Shown here: piece after piece, positions 1 through 6,704 of the stretch
Position numbering within the stretch: the first letter of the stretch is position 1
Layout: each line of letters begins with the position of its first letter
Source: Clostridia bacterium
Lineage (GTDB): Bacteria; Bacillota_A; Clostridia; TANB77; CAG-508
Reading direction: 5' to 3'
NCBI GenBank assembly: GCA_017475185.1
Contig: JAFVGB010000033.1
Location: 1-28,538, forward strand
Length of the DNA: 28,538 bases
Made by a program: the position numbers and the translations under genes
The notes under the pieces: generated by a model
Told to the model about the DNA's origin: nothing
Database searches by the model: none
Seen by the model: only the letters and a program-made list of their open reading frames with translations

Positions 1-234
1 GAAGTTCAGAAAGAACCTTTACTTGCCTTAGATGGTGGATGTGACGGTTTAAAATTTTATAAAATAATATTAAAAAACTATAACGATTACTTAGTCCAAA
101 ACGGAAAAGTATTTTTAGAAATTGGATATAATCAAAAAGAAATGCTATTTAACTTATTGGATTTAACAAAACAAAATATTAATCCAAAATGCATAAAAGA
201 TTTAAGTGGAAACGACAGATTAATTATTTTCTAG
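1..234 (+). CDS. prmC: Peptide chain release factor N5-glutamine methyltransferase, 3' end only
   Basis: This is the last 77 codons of a gene that begins before the window, read in frame 1 to a TAG stop at 232-234. The piece shows the C-terminal pattern of PrmC/HemK: an EPxLALDGGxDGL block near its start, then a FLEIGYNQ-like strand and an ending DLSGNDRLIIF that fits the family's usual 'D..G.DR.......' finish. PrmC methylates the glutamine of the GGQ motif in release factors RF1 and RF2, using S-adenosylmethionine. The NPPY catalytic motif and the Rossmann core lie outside the window, so activity cannot be judged from here. A terminator follows directly. The call rests on the C-terminal motif only, but that motif is distinctive. 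Confidence 0.82.
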   Translation, partial: EVQKEPLLALDGGCDGLKFYKIILKNYNDYLVQNGKVFLEIGYNQKEMLFNLLDLTKQNINPKCIKDLSGNDRLIIF

Positions 235-250
235 TTTGTTTTCAAAATAT

Positions 251-290
251 AAAAAGCCAAAATGAGTAGATTTCTCATCTTGGCTTTTTT
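251..290 (+). terminator. Rho-independent terminator after prmC
   Basis: The arms AAGCCAAAATGAG and CTCATCTTGGCTT pair with a single mismatch around a short loop, and are followed by a T-run. It ends the plus-strand prmC transcript. The A-run on the other side means it can also end the convergent minus-strand acyltransferase transcript, whose stop lies at 294. Confidence 0.85.
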
Positions 291-293
291 ATT

Positions 294-1067
294 TTATTTT
301 TTTATATATTCTATAACTTCTATATTGCTATTTTTACTTCTCTCAACCATACACTCATATACCCTATTTCTTAAATCTTCTTTTTGCTCTTTTTTGTTTG
401 TAAGTGTATCATCTGCGAAAAACGGTCCATCAATATAACTAACAATCTTAACTTTATCTCCATTTTTTCCACGCTTTTGATATGTATTAGTTATACAAAA
501 AGCAGGTTTTTCCATATCAACAGGATATTTAAAAGATACTGATTTAAAAGGTCTAATTTTTGTATAGTAAGGCCATATATGAGCTTCTGGATAGATTGTA
601 ACAGAACATTTATTTTGAATCTTTTCTTTGATACAAGATAAAAAATTCTTCATAGCCCCTTTATTTCCAGGAACAGGTATTGCTCCAAGCATTTCAACTA
701 ACCATCCGAAAGGTTTAACAGAAATATTTTCTGAATTTACAATTAAAAAATTTCTTTTAGGATAAACTGCCACACTTGGAATAAATGTATCTGCAAAAAC
801 TTGAGTATGATTAGCATACACAAAATAACCTGTATTCTTGTATTCTTTAAGTTTTTCTTTTCCAACATACTTAATTCTAAACTTTAACTTAGCATATCCA
901 ATTTTTATAGGCATACTTAAAACATTCTGAATACTCCAAGAAATGATATTCCAAATTTTTCCATGTTCATATTTGTAATTCTCATCAATAACTCTTGGAA
1001 CAATCTTAGCGCTAGAAAACTCATCATTCAATTCATCGCTATAATAAATTACTCTTTTCCCTTTCAT
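294..1067 (-). CDS. PlsC-like 1-acyl-glycerol-phosphate acyltransferase family protein
   Basis: Predicted acyltransferase of the PlsC/LPLAT superfamily, 257 residues. The family transfers acyl groups from acyl-ACP, acyl-CoA or acyl-phosphate to a hydroxyl of a phospholipid precursor or other lipid at the inner face of the membrane. The catalytic block reads YANHTQVFADT (His87, Asp93). The spacing is H-x5-D rather than the canonical H-x4-D, so activity or register may be unusual. A second block YPEAHIWPYY (about 159-168) matches the EGT/YPE region, and an FxxxN-like stretch precedes it. I start at the ATG at 1067, eight bases after GGGTGA; a GTG at 1079 is in frame but overlaps that site. It is the last gene of the cluster, 28 nt after the GT8-PlsC fusion stop. 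The lipid substrate is unknown. Confidence 0.78.
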   Translation of the reverse strand: MKGKRVIYYSDELNDEFSSAKIVPRVIDENYKYEHGKIWNIISWSIQNVLSMPIKIGYAKLKFRIKYVGKEKLKEYKNTGYFVYANHTQVFADTFIPSVAVYPKRNFLIVNSENISVKPFGWLVEMLGAIPVPGNKGAMKNFLSCIKEKIQNKCSVTIYPEAHIWPYYTKIRPFKSVSFKYPVDMEKPAFCITNTYQKRGKNGDKVKIVSYIDGPFFADDTLTNKKEQKEDLRNRVYECMVERSKNSNIEVIEYIKK

Positions 1068-1095
1068 AATAATATTCACCCAATTTTATACAAAA

Positions 1096-2895
1096 TTAAA
1101 CAGTCTCTTTATTTTCAAGTATATCATATTCTAAAGGAATTCCATAAAATTCTTCATAAATACTTTTCCATATCTCATAGTTTTTATCTCTCATTATAAC
1201 AGTATTTTCTTTTTCACTTAAATTACAATCTGGATAAATTGGCTTACCTATATTTACAATATACTCTTGGATAGGAAATCCATCTTCACCAATAATATCA
1301 CTATCTTCCATTGTTATAAAAATTGGAATAACAGGCACTTTACTTCTTGCTGCAAAATTAAATGCACCATTTTTTAATGGCTTTGGTTTTCTATAATTCC
1401 ACCACATACTTTGCTCTGGATATACTAAAATAAAATCTCCTCTTTTTAAAATAACATCTACTGCTTTTATAAATTGCATCATTGTTCTTTTATTTGAACT
1501 TAAAGGTAATGTATCACAATTTCTAAAGAAAAATCCATAAAGACCTGGGAAATTTGTATAATTACCTTCTCTAATTACTTTAAATAATTTCTTATGCTTA
1601 TCTTGACCTGCAATTCTGAAAACCTTCTCAACTGTAAAAGAATCAAAAGGATTAAAATGATTACATGTTATAATCGCACCAGATTTTACAGCTTGTAAAT
1701 TTTCAATTCCTCTAATCTCTTTTATAATTAATTTATTTTCTTTTATTAAATCATTAACCAATCTTTCTGCCATTTTTGTAGCCATTTTACTTTTTATCTG
1801 ACTCATTCTACTTGATTTCAAATAATCAATATCATCTGGTTCTAAAGGAATTGTTGGAGGATCATTTTCAACATCAACATCAAAAACTCCACTCTCTTCT
1901 AATTTTCTTATTTTTTCTAAGACTTCCAATCTTTCTTTAGATTTTTCTACATTTTCTGGAACTTTTCTGTTCAATCTATCATCCCCTACACAATCCGCCT
2001 CATATTTAGCTAGTTCGACAAGTTTTTTTGCTTTTTCAAAATCATCAAATTTTTGTTTTTCTGTATATTGTTTTTGCATATTTACTATATTCTCGTAATA
2101 TTCTGTTCTTTGTGCATATTTCCAAAAGAAATCTTGATATAAAATATCATTATAATGCCATGGTTTATAATTTAAATTATAATGAACAAGTTTCACATCA
2201 GCAGCATCAATTCCTAATTCTGGCATAGGCATTGCATTCCAAACATTTTCAATAATTTTTACTCTTCCCTTGCATAATCTGTTTAAATAATCTTGATCTT
2301 GTGCAACAGCAAATTTAACATTTTCCAATAAATATAAAAATTTTTCTTGAAACTTAAATTTTCTAAGTTCACTTAAATTCATTACAAGAATTCCAGCATT
2401 AAAATAATTATTGTAATCTCTAACTCCAACAACCTTTTCAACATACTCTTTAAATATATCAACTGTTTGAACTGCACCATCTGGAACACCTGCTACCAAA
2501 TTATTACCTATATCAATATTATATAACTCTGCTATATCTCCCATTATAGTAATATCACTATCTAGATATAAAGCTTTTGAATATTGAGGATACAAATCTG
2601 GTACAAATAACCTAAAATATGTAGTTTTTGTATAATAATCACGTGTATATAATTTATCTTTAACTCTTTCTATATAATAATTTAAATCTACAAATTCAAT
2701 GTTTATATTATCTCTTTGATATTTATTAATTTTCTTTTTATTTTCTTCACTTACATCTGTATGTAAGACTTTTACTGAATAGTAATAATTCTTTGATGAA
2801 TTATCTATTAATGATTCTAGTGTTACTGCTAAAAATGGTATATATCCATCATCTACTGCAAAAAATATTGGTATTACTTCTAAATTATTTTCCAT
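1096..2895 (-). CDS. Fusion of a GT8-family glycosyltransferase and a PlsC-like acyltransferase
   Basis: Two enzyme domains in one 599-residue chain. Residues ~5-270 form a GT8-type retaining glycosyltransferase with an LYLDSDITIMGD block (metal-binding DxD at 112-114), YFNAGILVMNL, and a LVHYN...KPWHY end typical of lipopolysaccharide galactosyl/glucosyltransferase-like members. A charged, probably helical linker (~280-375) follows. Residues ~385-590 form a PlsC-like acyltransferase with the correct H-x4-D in NHFNPFD (His413, Asp418), an LPLSSNKR stretch and YPEQSMWW (~492). No membrane segment or signal peptide is obvious. The start is set at the ATG at 2895, preceded by GAGAGGGAG; an upstream in-frame ATG lacks a comparable site. 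It lies between a separate GT8 gene and a separate PlsC gene, suggesting glycosylation and acylation of one envelope glycolipid. Domain assignment is firm; substrates are inferred. Confidence 0.85.
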   Translation of the reverse strand: MENNLEVIPIFFAVDDGYIPFLAVTLESLIDNSSKNYYYSVKVLHTDVSEENKKKINKYQRDNINIEFVDLNYYIERVKDKLYTRDYYTKTTYFRLFVPDLYPQYSKALYLDSDITIMGDIAELYNIDIGNNLVAGVPDGAVQTVDIFKEYVEKVVGVRDYNNYFNAGILVMNLSELRKFKFQEKFLYLLENVKFAVAQDQDYLNRLCKGRVKIIENVWNAMPMPELGIDAADVKLVHYNLNYKPWHYNDILYQDFFWKYAQRTEYYENIVNMQKQYTEKQKFDDFEKAKKLVELAKYEADCVGDDRLNRKVPENVEKSKERLEVLEKIRKLEESGVFDVDVENDPPTIPLEPDDIDYLKSSRMSQIKSKMATKMAERLVNDLIKENKLIIKEIRGIENLQAVKSGAIITCNHFNPFDSFTVEKVFRIAGQDKHKKLFKVIREGNYTNFPGLYGFFFRNCDTLPLSSNKRTMMQFIKAVDVILKRGDFILVYPEQSMWWNYRKPKPLKNGAFNFAARSKVPVIPIFITMEDSDIIGEDGFPIQEYIVNIGKPIYPDCNLSEKENTVIMRDKNYEIWKSIYEEFYGIPLEYDILENKETV

Positions 2896-2987
2896 TTTAC
2901 TCCCTCTCATTTTGAGAAATTCAAGCATTATCCCCTATTAATATATAATTACTTAATTTTCTCTTTTTTGAACATTTGTATATCATA

Positions 2988-3827
2988 TTAAATTCTACTA
3001 TTTTGATGATTATAAAATTGTTCTTTAAATTTTAAATATTCATTCAAATCATCATCAAAAGCATAACATTTCAAAACTTTATGTACTTCTTCTATATGCC
3101 ATTGTTTAAAATTTTCTGTATGAGGATATGGCAAAAACATTAATCTTTTGCAAAAATGACAAACAACAGTATCCTTTCTATTGAACTTTGATTGTTCATT
3201 AAACTTACGTGGTAATAATAGTTTCTTTGTTGTTGACCAAAATATTGCATCTTGATCTGCAAACAACATTTTTTTATTTTTTATTCTTTCTCTTGCTTTT
3301 GCTAATAAACATGTTTCAGTAATTTTATTCATATTTAACAAAAGCATTCCTGCATTAATATAATCAGGTCTTATAAGCCAACAACCATATTTTTCTTTTA
3401 CAGCTGCATATTCATATTCTGAAACATCTATATCATATAATTTTGATATATCATCTCCAATCATCATATCAATATCTAAATAAAGCAATTTTTCTGGCAT
3501 ATCTGGAACCAAATCTGCTAACAAACGTAATAATGTATATGGTGTACAATATGCATTTTCATTTTTACAATTTGCAAATTCTCTATCATAAATATCTGTA
3601 ACATCTACTTTAATTACTTTATTATTCTCATTTTTTAATTTGACCACATAGTCTAAAAACTCTGCTTGTTCATCTGTTATTGATACAAAATCTGGATTTA
3701 ACCTTGAAACATCCATTGTAAAGATATAACATGTTATATCTTCCTTAGTTCTATTAGTCATTGATATTAGCTGAGTTAAAGCTCCATCAAAAACCTTTTT
3801 ATTTCCACATAATAGTATATTTATCAT
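2988..3827 (-). CDS. GT8-family glycosyltransferase
   Basis: A single-domain predicted glycosyltransferase of 279 residues. It shows the GT8 hallmarks in order: an N-terminal LLCGNKKVFDGA strand, LRLLADLVPDMPEKLLYLDIDMMIGDD with a DxD metal site, then INAGMLLLNMNK, FADQDAIFW and a C-terminal CHFCKRLMFLPYP segment. GT8 enzymes move galactose, glucose or similar sugars from UDP-sugars with retention. The start is the ATG at 3827, five bases after AGGAG; the open frame extends upstream through the promoter and is not used. It is the first gene of the cluster, 92 nt upstream of the GT8-PlsC fusion, so two distinct glycosyltransferases and two acyltransferase domains are in one transcription unit. 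No secretion signal is seen. The acceptor is unknown. Confidence 0.83.
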   Translation of the reverse strand: MINILLCGNKKVFDGALTQLISMTNRTKEDITCYIFTMDVSRLNPDFVSITDEQAEFLDYVVKLKNENNKVIKVDVTDIYDREFANCKNENAYCTPYTLLRLLADLVPDMPEKLLYLDIDMMIGDDISKLYDIDVSEYEYAAVKEKYGCWLIRPDYINAGMLLLNMNKITETCLLAKARERIKNKKMLFADQDAIFWSTTKKLLLPRKFNEQSKFNRKDTVVCHFCKRLMFLPYPHTENFKQWHIEEVHKVLKCYAFDDDLNEYLKFKEQFYNHQNSRI

Positions 3828-3857
3828 CTTTTCTCCTCTTTTTTTTAATACATTGTT

Positions 3858-3886
3858 ATTATATACTATATTGTTTTTTTTTGCAA
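3858..3886 (-). promoter_or_regulatory. Sigma-A type promoter of the GT8/PlsC cluster
   Basis: On the minus strand TTGCAA (3881-3886) and TATAAT (3858-3863) are separated by exactly 17 bases, and the spacer is A-rich. It lies about 30 bases upstream of the GT8 start at 3827 and just downstream of the truB terminator, so the envelope cluster is probably transcribed separately from the truB operon. Confidence 0.75.
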
Positions 3887-3910
3887 ATATATTTGAATTT
3901 ATTAGAAAAT

Positions 3911-3945
3911 TCAAAAGGACCATGCAAAATTGCACGGTCCACTTT
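3911..3945 (-). terminator. Terminator at the end of the rimP-truB operon
   Basis: Hairpin arms GGACCATGCAA and TTGCACGGTCC (one wobble or mismatch, three-base loop) lie 13 bases after the truB stop. On the minus strand they are followed by TTTTGAATTTT. This closes the rimP-truB operon and separates it from the GT8 gene downstream. Confidence 0.8.
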
Positions 3946-3957
3946 TATCTTTCAATA

Positions 3958-4839
3958 TTATTGCTCAACTATAATTTTTCTTTTTAATTTTCCATTTGTT
4001 GCAACAGCAATTCCAATGAATATACCGTTTTCATTATAAATTCTGAATATATCATCACTATAATTTGCTCCAATCAAAACACCATTTAACAATAAACTTA
4101 ATTGTTTATTGCCCAATATCACTTTATCTTTCTTACTAAAAAAGCTTTCCAATGATATAATTTTTTGATTTAAAAAATCCTTTTTATCAAAATTTTCTTT
4201 TAATTCTTCAATTGTAACTGAATCTTCAATTTTAAAGTTTCCAACCATTGTTCTTTGTAATTCTTTCATATAACCAACTGTGTCTAATGCTTCAGCAATT
4301 TTTTCACACATTGTTCTAACATATGTACCTTTTGAACAATATATTTCATATGTGAGTAATTTATTTTCTATGTCAATATTTAATAATTTCAAATCATAAA
4401 TCTCAATATCCCTCGCCGGAATATCCACAGATTTTCCACTTCTTGCATATTCATAAAGTTTTTTTCCATTTACCTTAATCGCAGAATACATAGGTGGAAT
4501 TTGTTTTTGCTTTCCTATCAAGTTTTTTAAAATTGTATTAATTTTTTCTTCATTAAGCAAACTTAAATCAACACATTTTTCTTCAATTACATTTCCTTCA
4601 ACATCTGCTGTATCAGTTTTTACTCCTAGCTGAATAGTAGCAATATATTTTTTATCATGATTAATCAAAAACTGAGAAAGCTCTGTTCCCTTTCCTATTA
4701 GAATTGGCAAAACCCCAGTAGCATTCGGATCTAAAGTACCAGTATGCCCAACTTTTTTTCCAAACAATTTCTTCACTTGATAAACCACATCATGAGAAGT
4801 ACACCCCTTCTCCTTATTAACAACCAATATTCCATCCAT
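3958..4839 (-). CDS. truB: tRNA pseudouridine(55) synthase TruB
   Basis: TruB converts U55 of tRNA T-loops to pseudouridine and also acts as a tRNA chaperone. The 293-residue protein begins MDGILVVNKEKGCTSHDVV, then GHTGTLDPNATGVLP with the catalytic Asp37. Later family blocks are present: PMYSAIKVNGKKLYEYARSG (about 120-140), a YCSKGTYVRTMCEKI block (about 168-185), and a C-terminal PUA-like region with LLNGVLIG. Length is normal. The start ATG at 4839 follows GGTGAGGTG. It is the last gene of the operon, separated from nrnA by about 250 bases that contain repeat element A. The ribF gene that often follows truB in Firmicutes is absent. A weak AT-rich promoter may lie in the gap. Confidence 0.95.
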   Translation of the reverse strand: MDGILVVNKEKGCTSHDVVYQVKKLFGKKVGHTGTLDPNATGVLPILIGKGTELSQFLINHDKKYIATIQLGVKTDTADVEGNVIEEKCVDLSLLNEEKINTILKNLIGKQKQIPPMYSAIKVNGKKLYEYARSGKSVDIPARDIEIYDLKLLNIDIENKLLTYEIYCSKGTYVRTMCEKIAEALDTVGYMKELQRTMVGNFKIEDSVTIEELKENFDKKDFLNQKIISLESFFSKKDKVILGNKQLSLLLNGVLIGANYSDDIFRIYNENGIFIGIAVATNGKLKRKIIVEQ

Positions 4840-4917
4840 CTTCTAACACCTCACCTTATTTGAAATGACACAAAAATATATAATAATTTTTAAAAATATA
4901 ACACAAATTGTAGAGTA

Positions 4918-5076
4918 GTCGAATTGTCAAAAAAGGTCGATGAGCTAAATTTATTAATGTGCAGTGAGTGCGCAGTTTGGCGCTCCACACCTACGTCTTC
5001 TTCTCAAACTCCCACGCCAGCAAACGAACGTAGCATTAATAACATTTAGCTCATCGGCCTTTTTCGACATTTCGAC
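4918..5076. repeat. Palindromic structured repeat, copy A (nrnA-truB spacer)
   Basis: A 159-nt imperfect palindrome fills the spacer between nrnA and truB. Its outer arms of about 33 bases are nearly perfectly complementary (about 30 of 33 positions). An inner arm TTATTAATG (4951-4959) pairs with CATTAATAA (5034-5042) after a single unpaired C at 5043. The core has a small GCA...TGC hairpin (4961-4971) and a TGGCG/CGCCA stem (4978-4982 with 5015-5019) enclosing a T/C-rich loop. It starts 12 bases after the nrnA stop in the sense of transcription. It shares the core and the left flank AAATTGTAGAGTAG with copy B. No open reading frame, transposase or target duplication is visible. I do not recognise it as a named RNA or repeat family. 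Confidence 0.85.
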
Positions 5077-5088
5077 GTCTATAAGGGG

Positions 5089-6048
5089 CTATTTCAAATA
5101 AGCCCTAATCTCATTCATAATCTTATCTTTAACATGTTGTAAATCACCTTGTATTGTACATCCAGCAGCACGAGGATGTCCTCCGCCACCAAATAATAAT
5201 GCAACATCAGAAACATTTACATACTCATTAGAACGTAAAGAAACCCTCCATCCTTTTCCATTCTTCAACTCTCTGATAAATGCTGAAACCTCAACACCTT
5301 CTATACATTTTCCGATGTTAACAATACCTTCGTGATCACCAGTTTCACTCTCTACTTTTTCTTCATCTTCTAAAGTAATATATGTAAAAGTTGCTTTATC
5401 ATCATAGAAAAATTCTAATCTTGATTCTGCAATTCTTCTTAATTCAAAAGCTGTTCTAGTTGTAGTTTCCAAAACTCTTCTGTAAATTTTTGATACATTA
5501 ACACCTTTATTTAATAATTCAGCTACAAATTCAAATGTTTCAACATTTGTACCTTGGTATTTAAATCCACCTGTATCTGTTATAATACCAGTTAAAATAC
5601 ATGTACCAATCTCCTTAGTAATTTCCATTTTAAAATATTCTAAAAGAACAATTAAAATTTGAGCACATGCTGGTGAATCTGGATTAACATAGTTAATATC
5701 ACCATACATAGTATTAGTTCCATGATGGTCAATAACTACACTTGTTTTAGCATCTTCGAAATATTTTGCCCAACCATTTAGCATTTTTAATGTTGCAGCG
5801 TCCACTGAAATTGCTAAATCATATTGTTCAACACTACTTTCTTTTTTTATTTCAGCAGCTCCTGGTAAAAACTCAAAACATCTAGAGTACTCAGGAACAA
5901 TAACATCTACATTTTGCTTCCCGTAATTTTTCAAAGCATTATATAATGCTAAACTACTTCCAATAGCATCACCATCAGGATTCTCATGTGTTAATATTAC
6001 TATTGAATCAGCATTATTTATTTGTTCTATAATATTATCTAAAGTCAT
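5089..6048 (-). CDS. nrnA: DHH/DHHA1 phosphoesterase, NrnA-type oligoribonuclease / pAp phosphatase
   Basis: A 319-residue DHH-family protein. NrnA degrades short oligoribonucleotides (nanoRNA) and dephosphorylates 3'-phosphoadenosine 5'-phosphate with Mn2+ in the cytoplasm. Motif I is HENPDGDAIGSS (His21, Asp25, Asp27), motif II VDAAT (Asp83), motif III DHHGTN (107-112), and an ITDTGGFKYQ block binds the active site. The DHHA1 substrate domain ends in GGGGHPRAAGC (about 287-297). All metal ligands are present and the length is typical. The start ATG at 6048 follows AAGGAAG. The gene sits between rbfA and truB, its usual place in Firmicutes, with 67 bases to rbfA. Repeat element A begins 12 bases after its stop, so its mRNA 3' end may be shaped by that structure. 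Confidence 0.93.
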   Translation of the reverse strand: MTLDNIIEQINNADSIVILTHENPDGDAIGSSLALYNALKNYGKQNVDVIVPEYSRCFEFLPGAAEIKKESSVEQYDLAISVDAATLKMLNGWAKYFEDAKTSVVIDHHGTNTMYGDINYVNPDSPACAQILIVLLEYFKMEITKEIGTCILTGIITDTGGFKYQGTNVETFEFVAELLNKGVNVSKIYRRVLETTTRTAFELRRIAESRLEFFYDDKATFTYITLEDEEKVESETGDHEGIVNIGKCIEGVEVSAFIRELKNGKGWRVSLRSNEYVNVSDVALLFGGGGHPRAAGCTIQGDLQHVKDKIMNEIRAYLK

Positions 6049-6115
6049 TCCATAACTTCCTTATCTTTGTGAAAATTTAGGTTTTTTTGGTTTTACCTAT
6101 AAACCCATTTAAAAT

Positions 6116-6460
6116 TTATTTTAAATCTTTCAAAATATTATCAATTCTAGCACCATATTCCAAAGAATCATCAATTTCAAAAACTAACTCAGGAGTAATT
6201 CTTAAATTAACCTCCTTAGCAATTCTACTTCTAATAAATCCAGCAGATTCCTTCAAACCTGCCATAGTTTTATCAACATCTTTAGAATTTAAGATACTAA
6301 CATACACTTTTGCATACTTAAAATCAGGAGTAATCTTAACCTTAGTAACACTAAGCATCCCCGTAATATTAGGATTCTTTAATTCATACGCTAAAATGCT
6401 ACTTAATTCCTTCCTCAACTCCTCATTTATCCTATTTAAACGAGCCTCATTCTTAGCCAC
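6116..6460 (-). CDS. rbfA: 30S ribosome-binding factor RbfA
   Basis: RbfA binds immature 30S subunits near the 5' end of 16S rRNA and helps their late maturation, mainly in cold. The protein starts (GTG)AKNEARLNRINEELRKEL, then KNPNITGMLSVTKVKITPDFKYAKVYVSIL and RSRIAKEVNLRITPELVFEIDDSLEYGARID, all RbfA hallmarks of a KH-fold. I use the GTG at 6460, giving 114 residues, the family length. An AAAGGAGATG site lies about 11 bases upstream. The open frame continues upstream into repeat element B, but those residues are not RbfA-like; a TTG at 6484 is another in-frame start. The gene follows infB, separated by 244 bases that hold element B. Confidence 0.92.
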   Translation of the reverse strand: MAKNEARLNRINEELRKELSSILAYELKNPNITGMLSVTKVKITPDFKYAKVYVSILNSKDVDKTMAGLKESAGFIRSRIAKEVNLRITPELVFEIDDSLEYGARIDNILKDLK

Positions 6461-6519
6461 CGTTTTTTCATCTCCTTTACTCAAAAATAATTTTTTCTCT
6501 TTCAAAAAATTGTAGAGTA

Positions 6520-6681
6520 GCCAGAAAATATCGAAAAATATCAACCAGCTAAATTTTTAACGCGCAGTGGAGTGCGCAGCTTGGCGCCCCCACCTAACGT
6601 CTTTCTCTCAAATCATAGCGCCAGTAAACGAACGAAGCGTTAAAACATTTAGCTGGTTGGTATTTTTCGTTATTTTCCGGC
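6520..6681. repeat. Palindromic structured repeat, copy B (infB-rbfA spacer)
   Basis: A 162-nt imperfect palindrome homologous to copy A. The outer arms are about 35 bases: GCCAGAAAAT... at 6520 pairs with ...ATTTTCCGGC ending at 6681. The inner arm TTTTAACGC (6555-6563) pairs perfectly with GCGTTAAAA (6637-6645), again with one unpaired C (6646). A GCA...TGC hairpin (6564-6575) and TGGCGC/GCGCCA (6582-6587 with 6618-6623) form the core. Outer and inner arms differ from copy A at several paired positions where both partners changed together, for example ATGAGCT/AGCTCAT versus ACCAGCT/AGCTGGT. It starts 23 bases after the infB stop. No ORF or TSD seen. Confidence 0.85.
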
Positions 6682-6704
6682 GACACCACTGCAAGTAGAA
6701 AAAA

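Noticed and set aside
2896..2987. A separate promoter for the GT8-PlsC fusion gene
   Set aside because: Several AT-rich -10-like words exist but none has a matching -35 at 16-18 bases.
4991..5033. CTACGT (4991-4996) pairing with ACGTAG (5028-5033) in copy A
   Set aside because: Copy B does not keep this pairing, so it is likely chance.
6461..6544. N-terminal extension of rbfA
   Set aside because: The extra residues are hydrophobic, overlap repeat element B and are not RbfA-like; the GTG at 6460 gives the family length.
4918..6681. MITE-type transposable elements
   Set aside because: The arms differ between the copies but remain complementary, no target duplication is visible at either copy and no transposase is present. 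Not excluded, but a structured element fits better.
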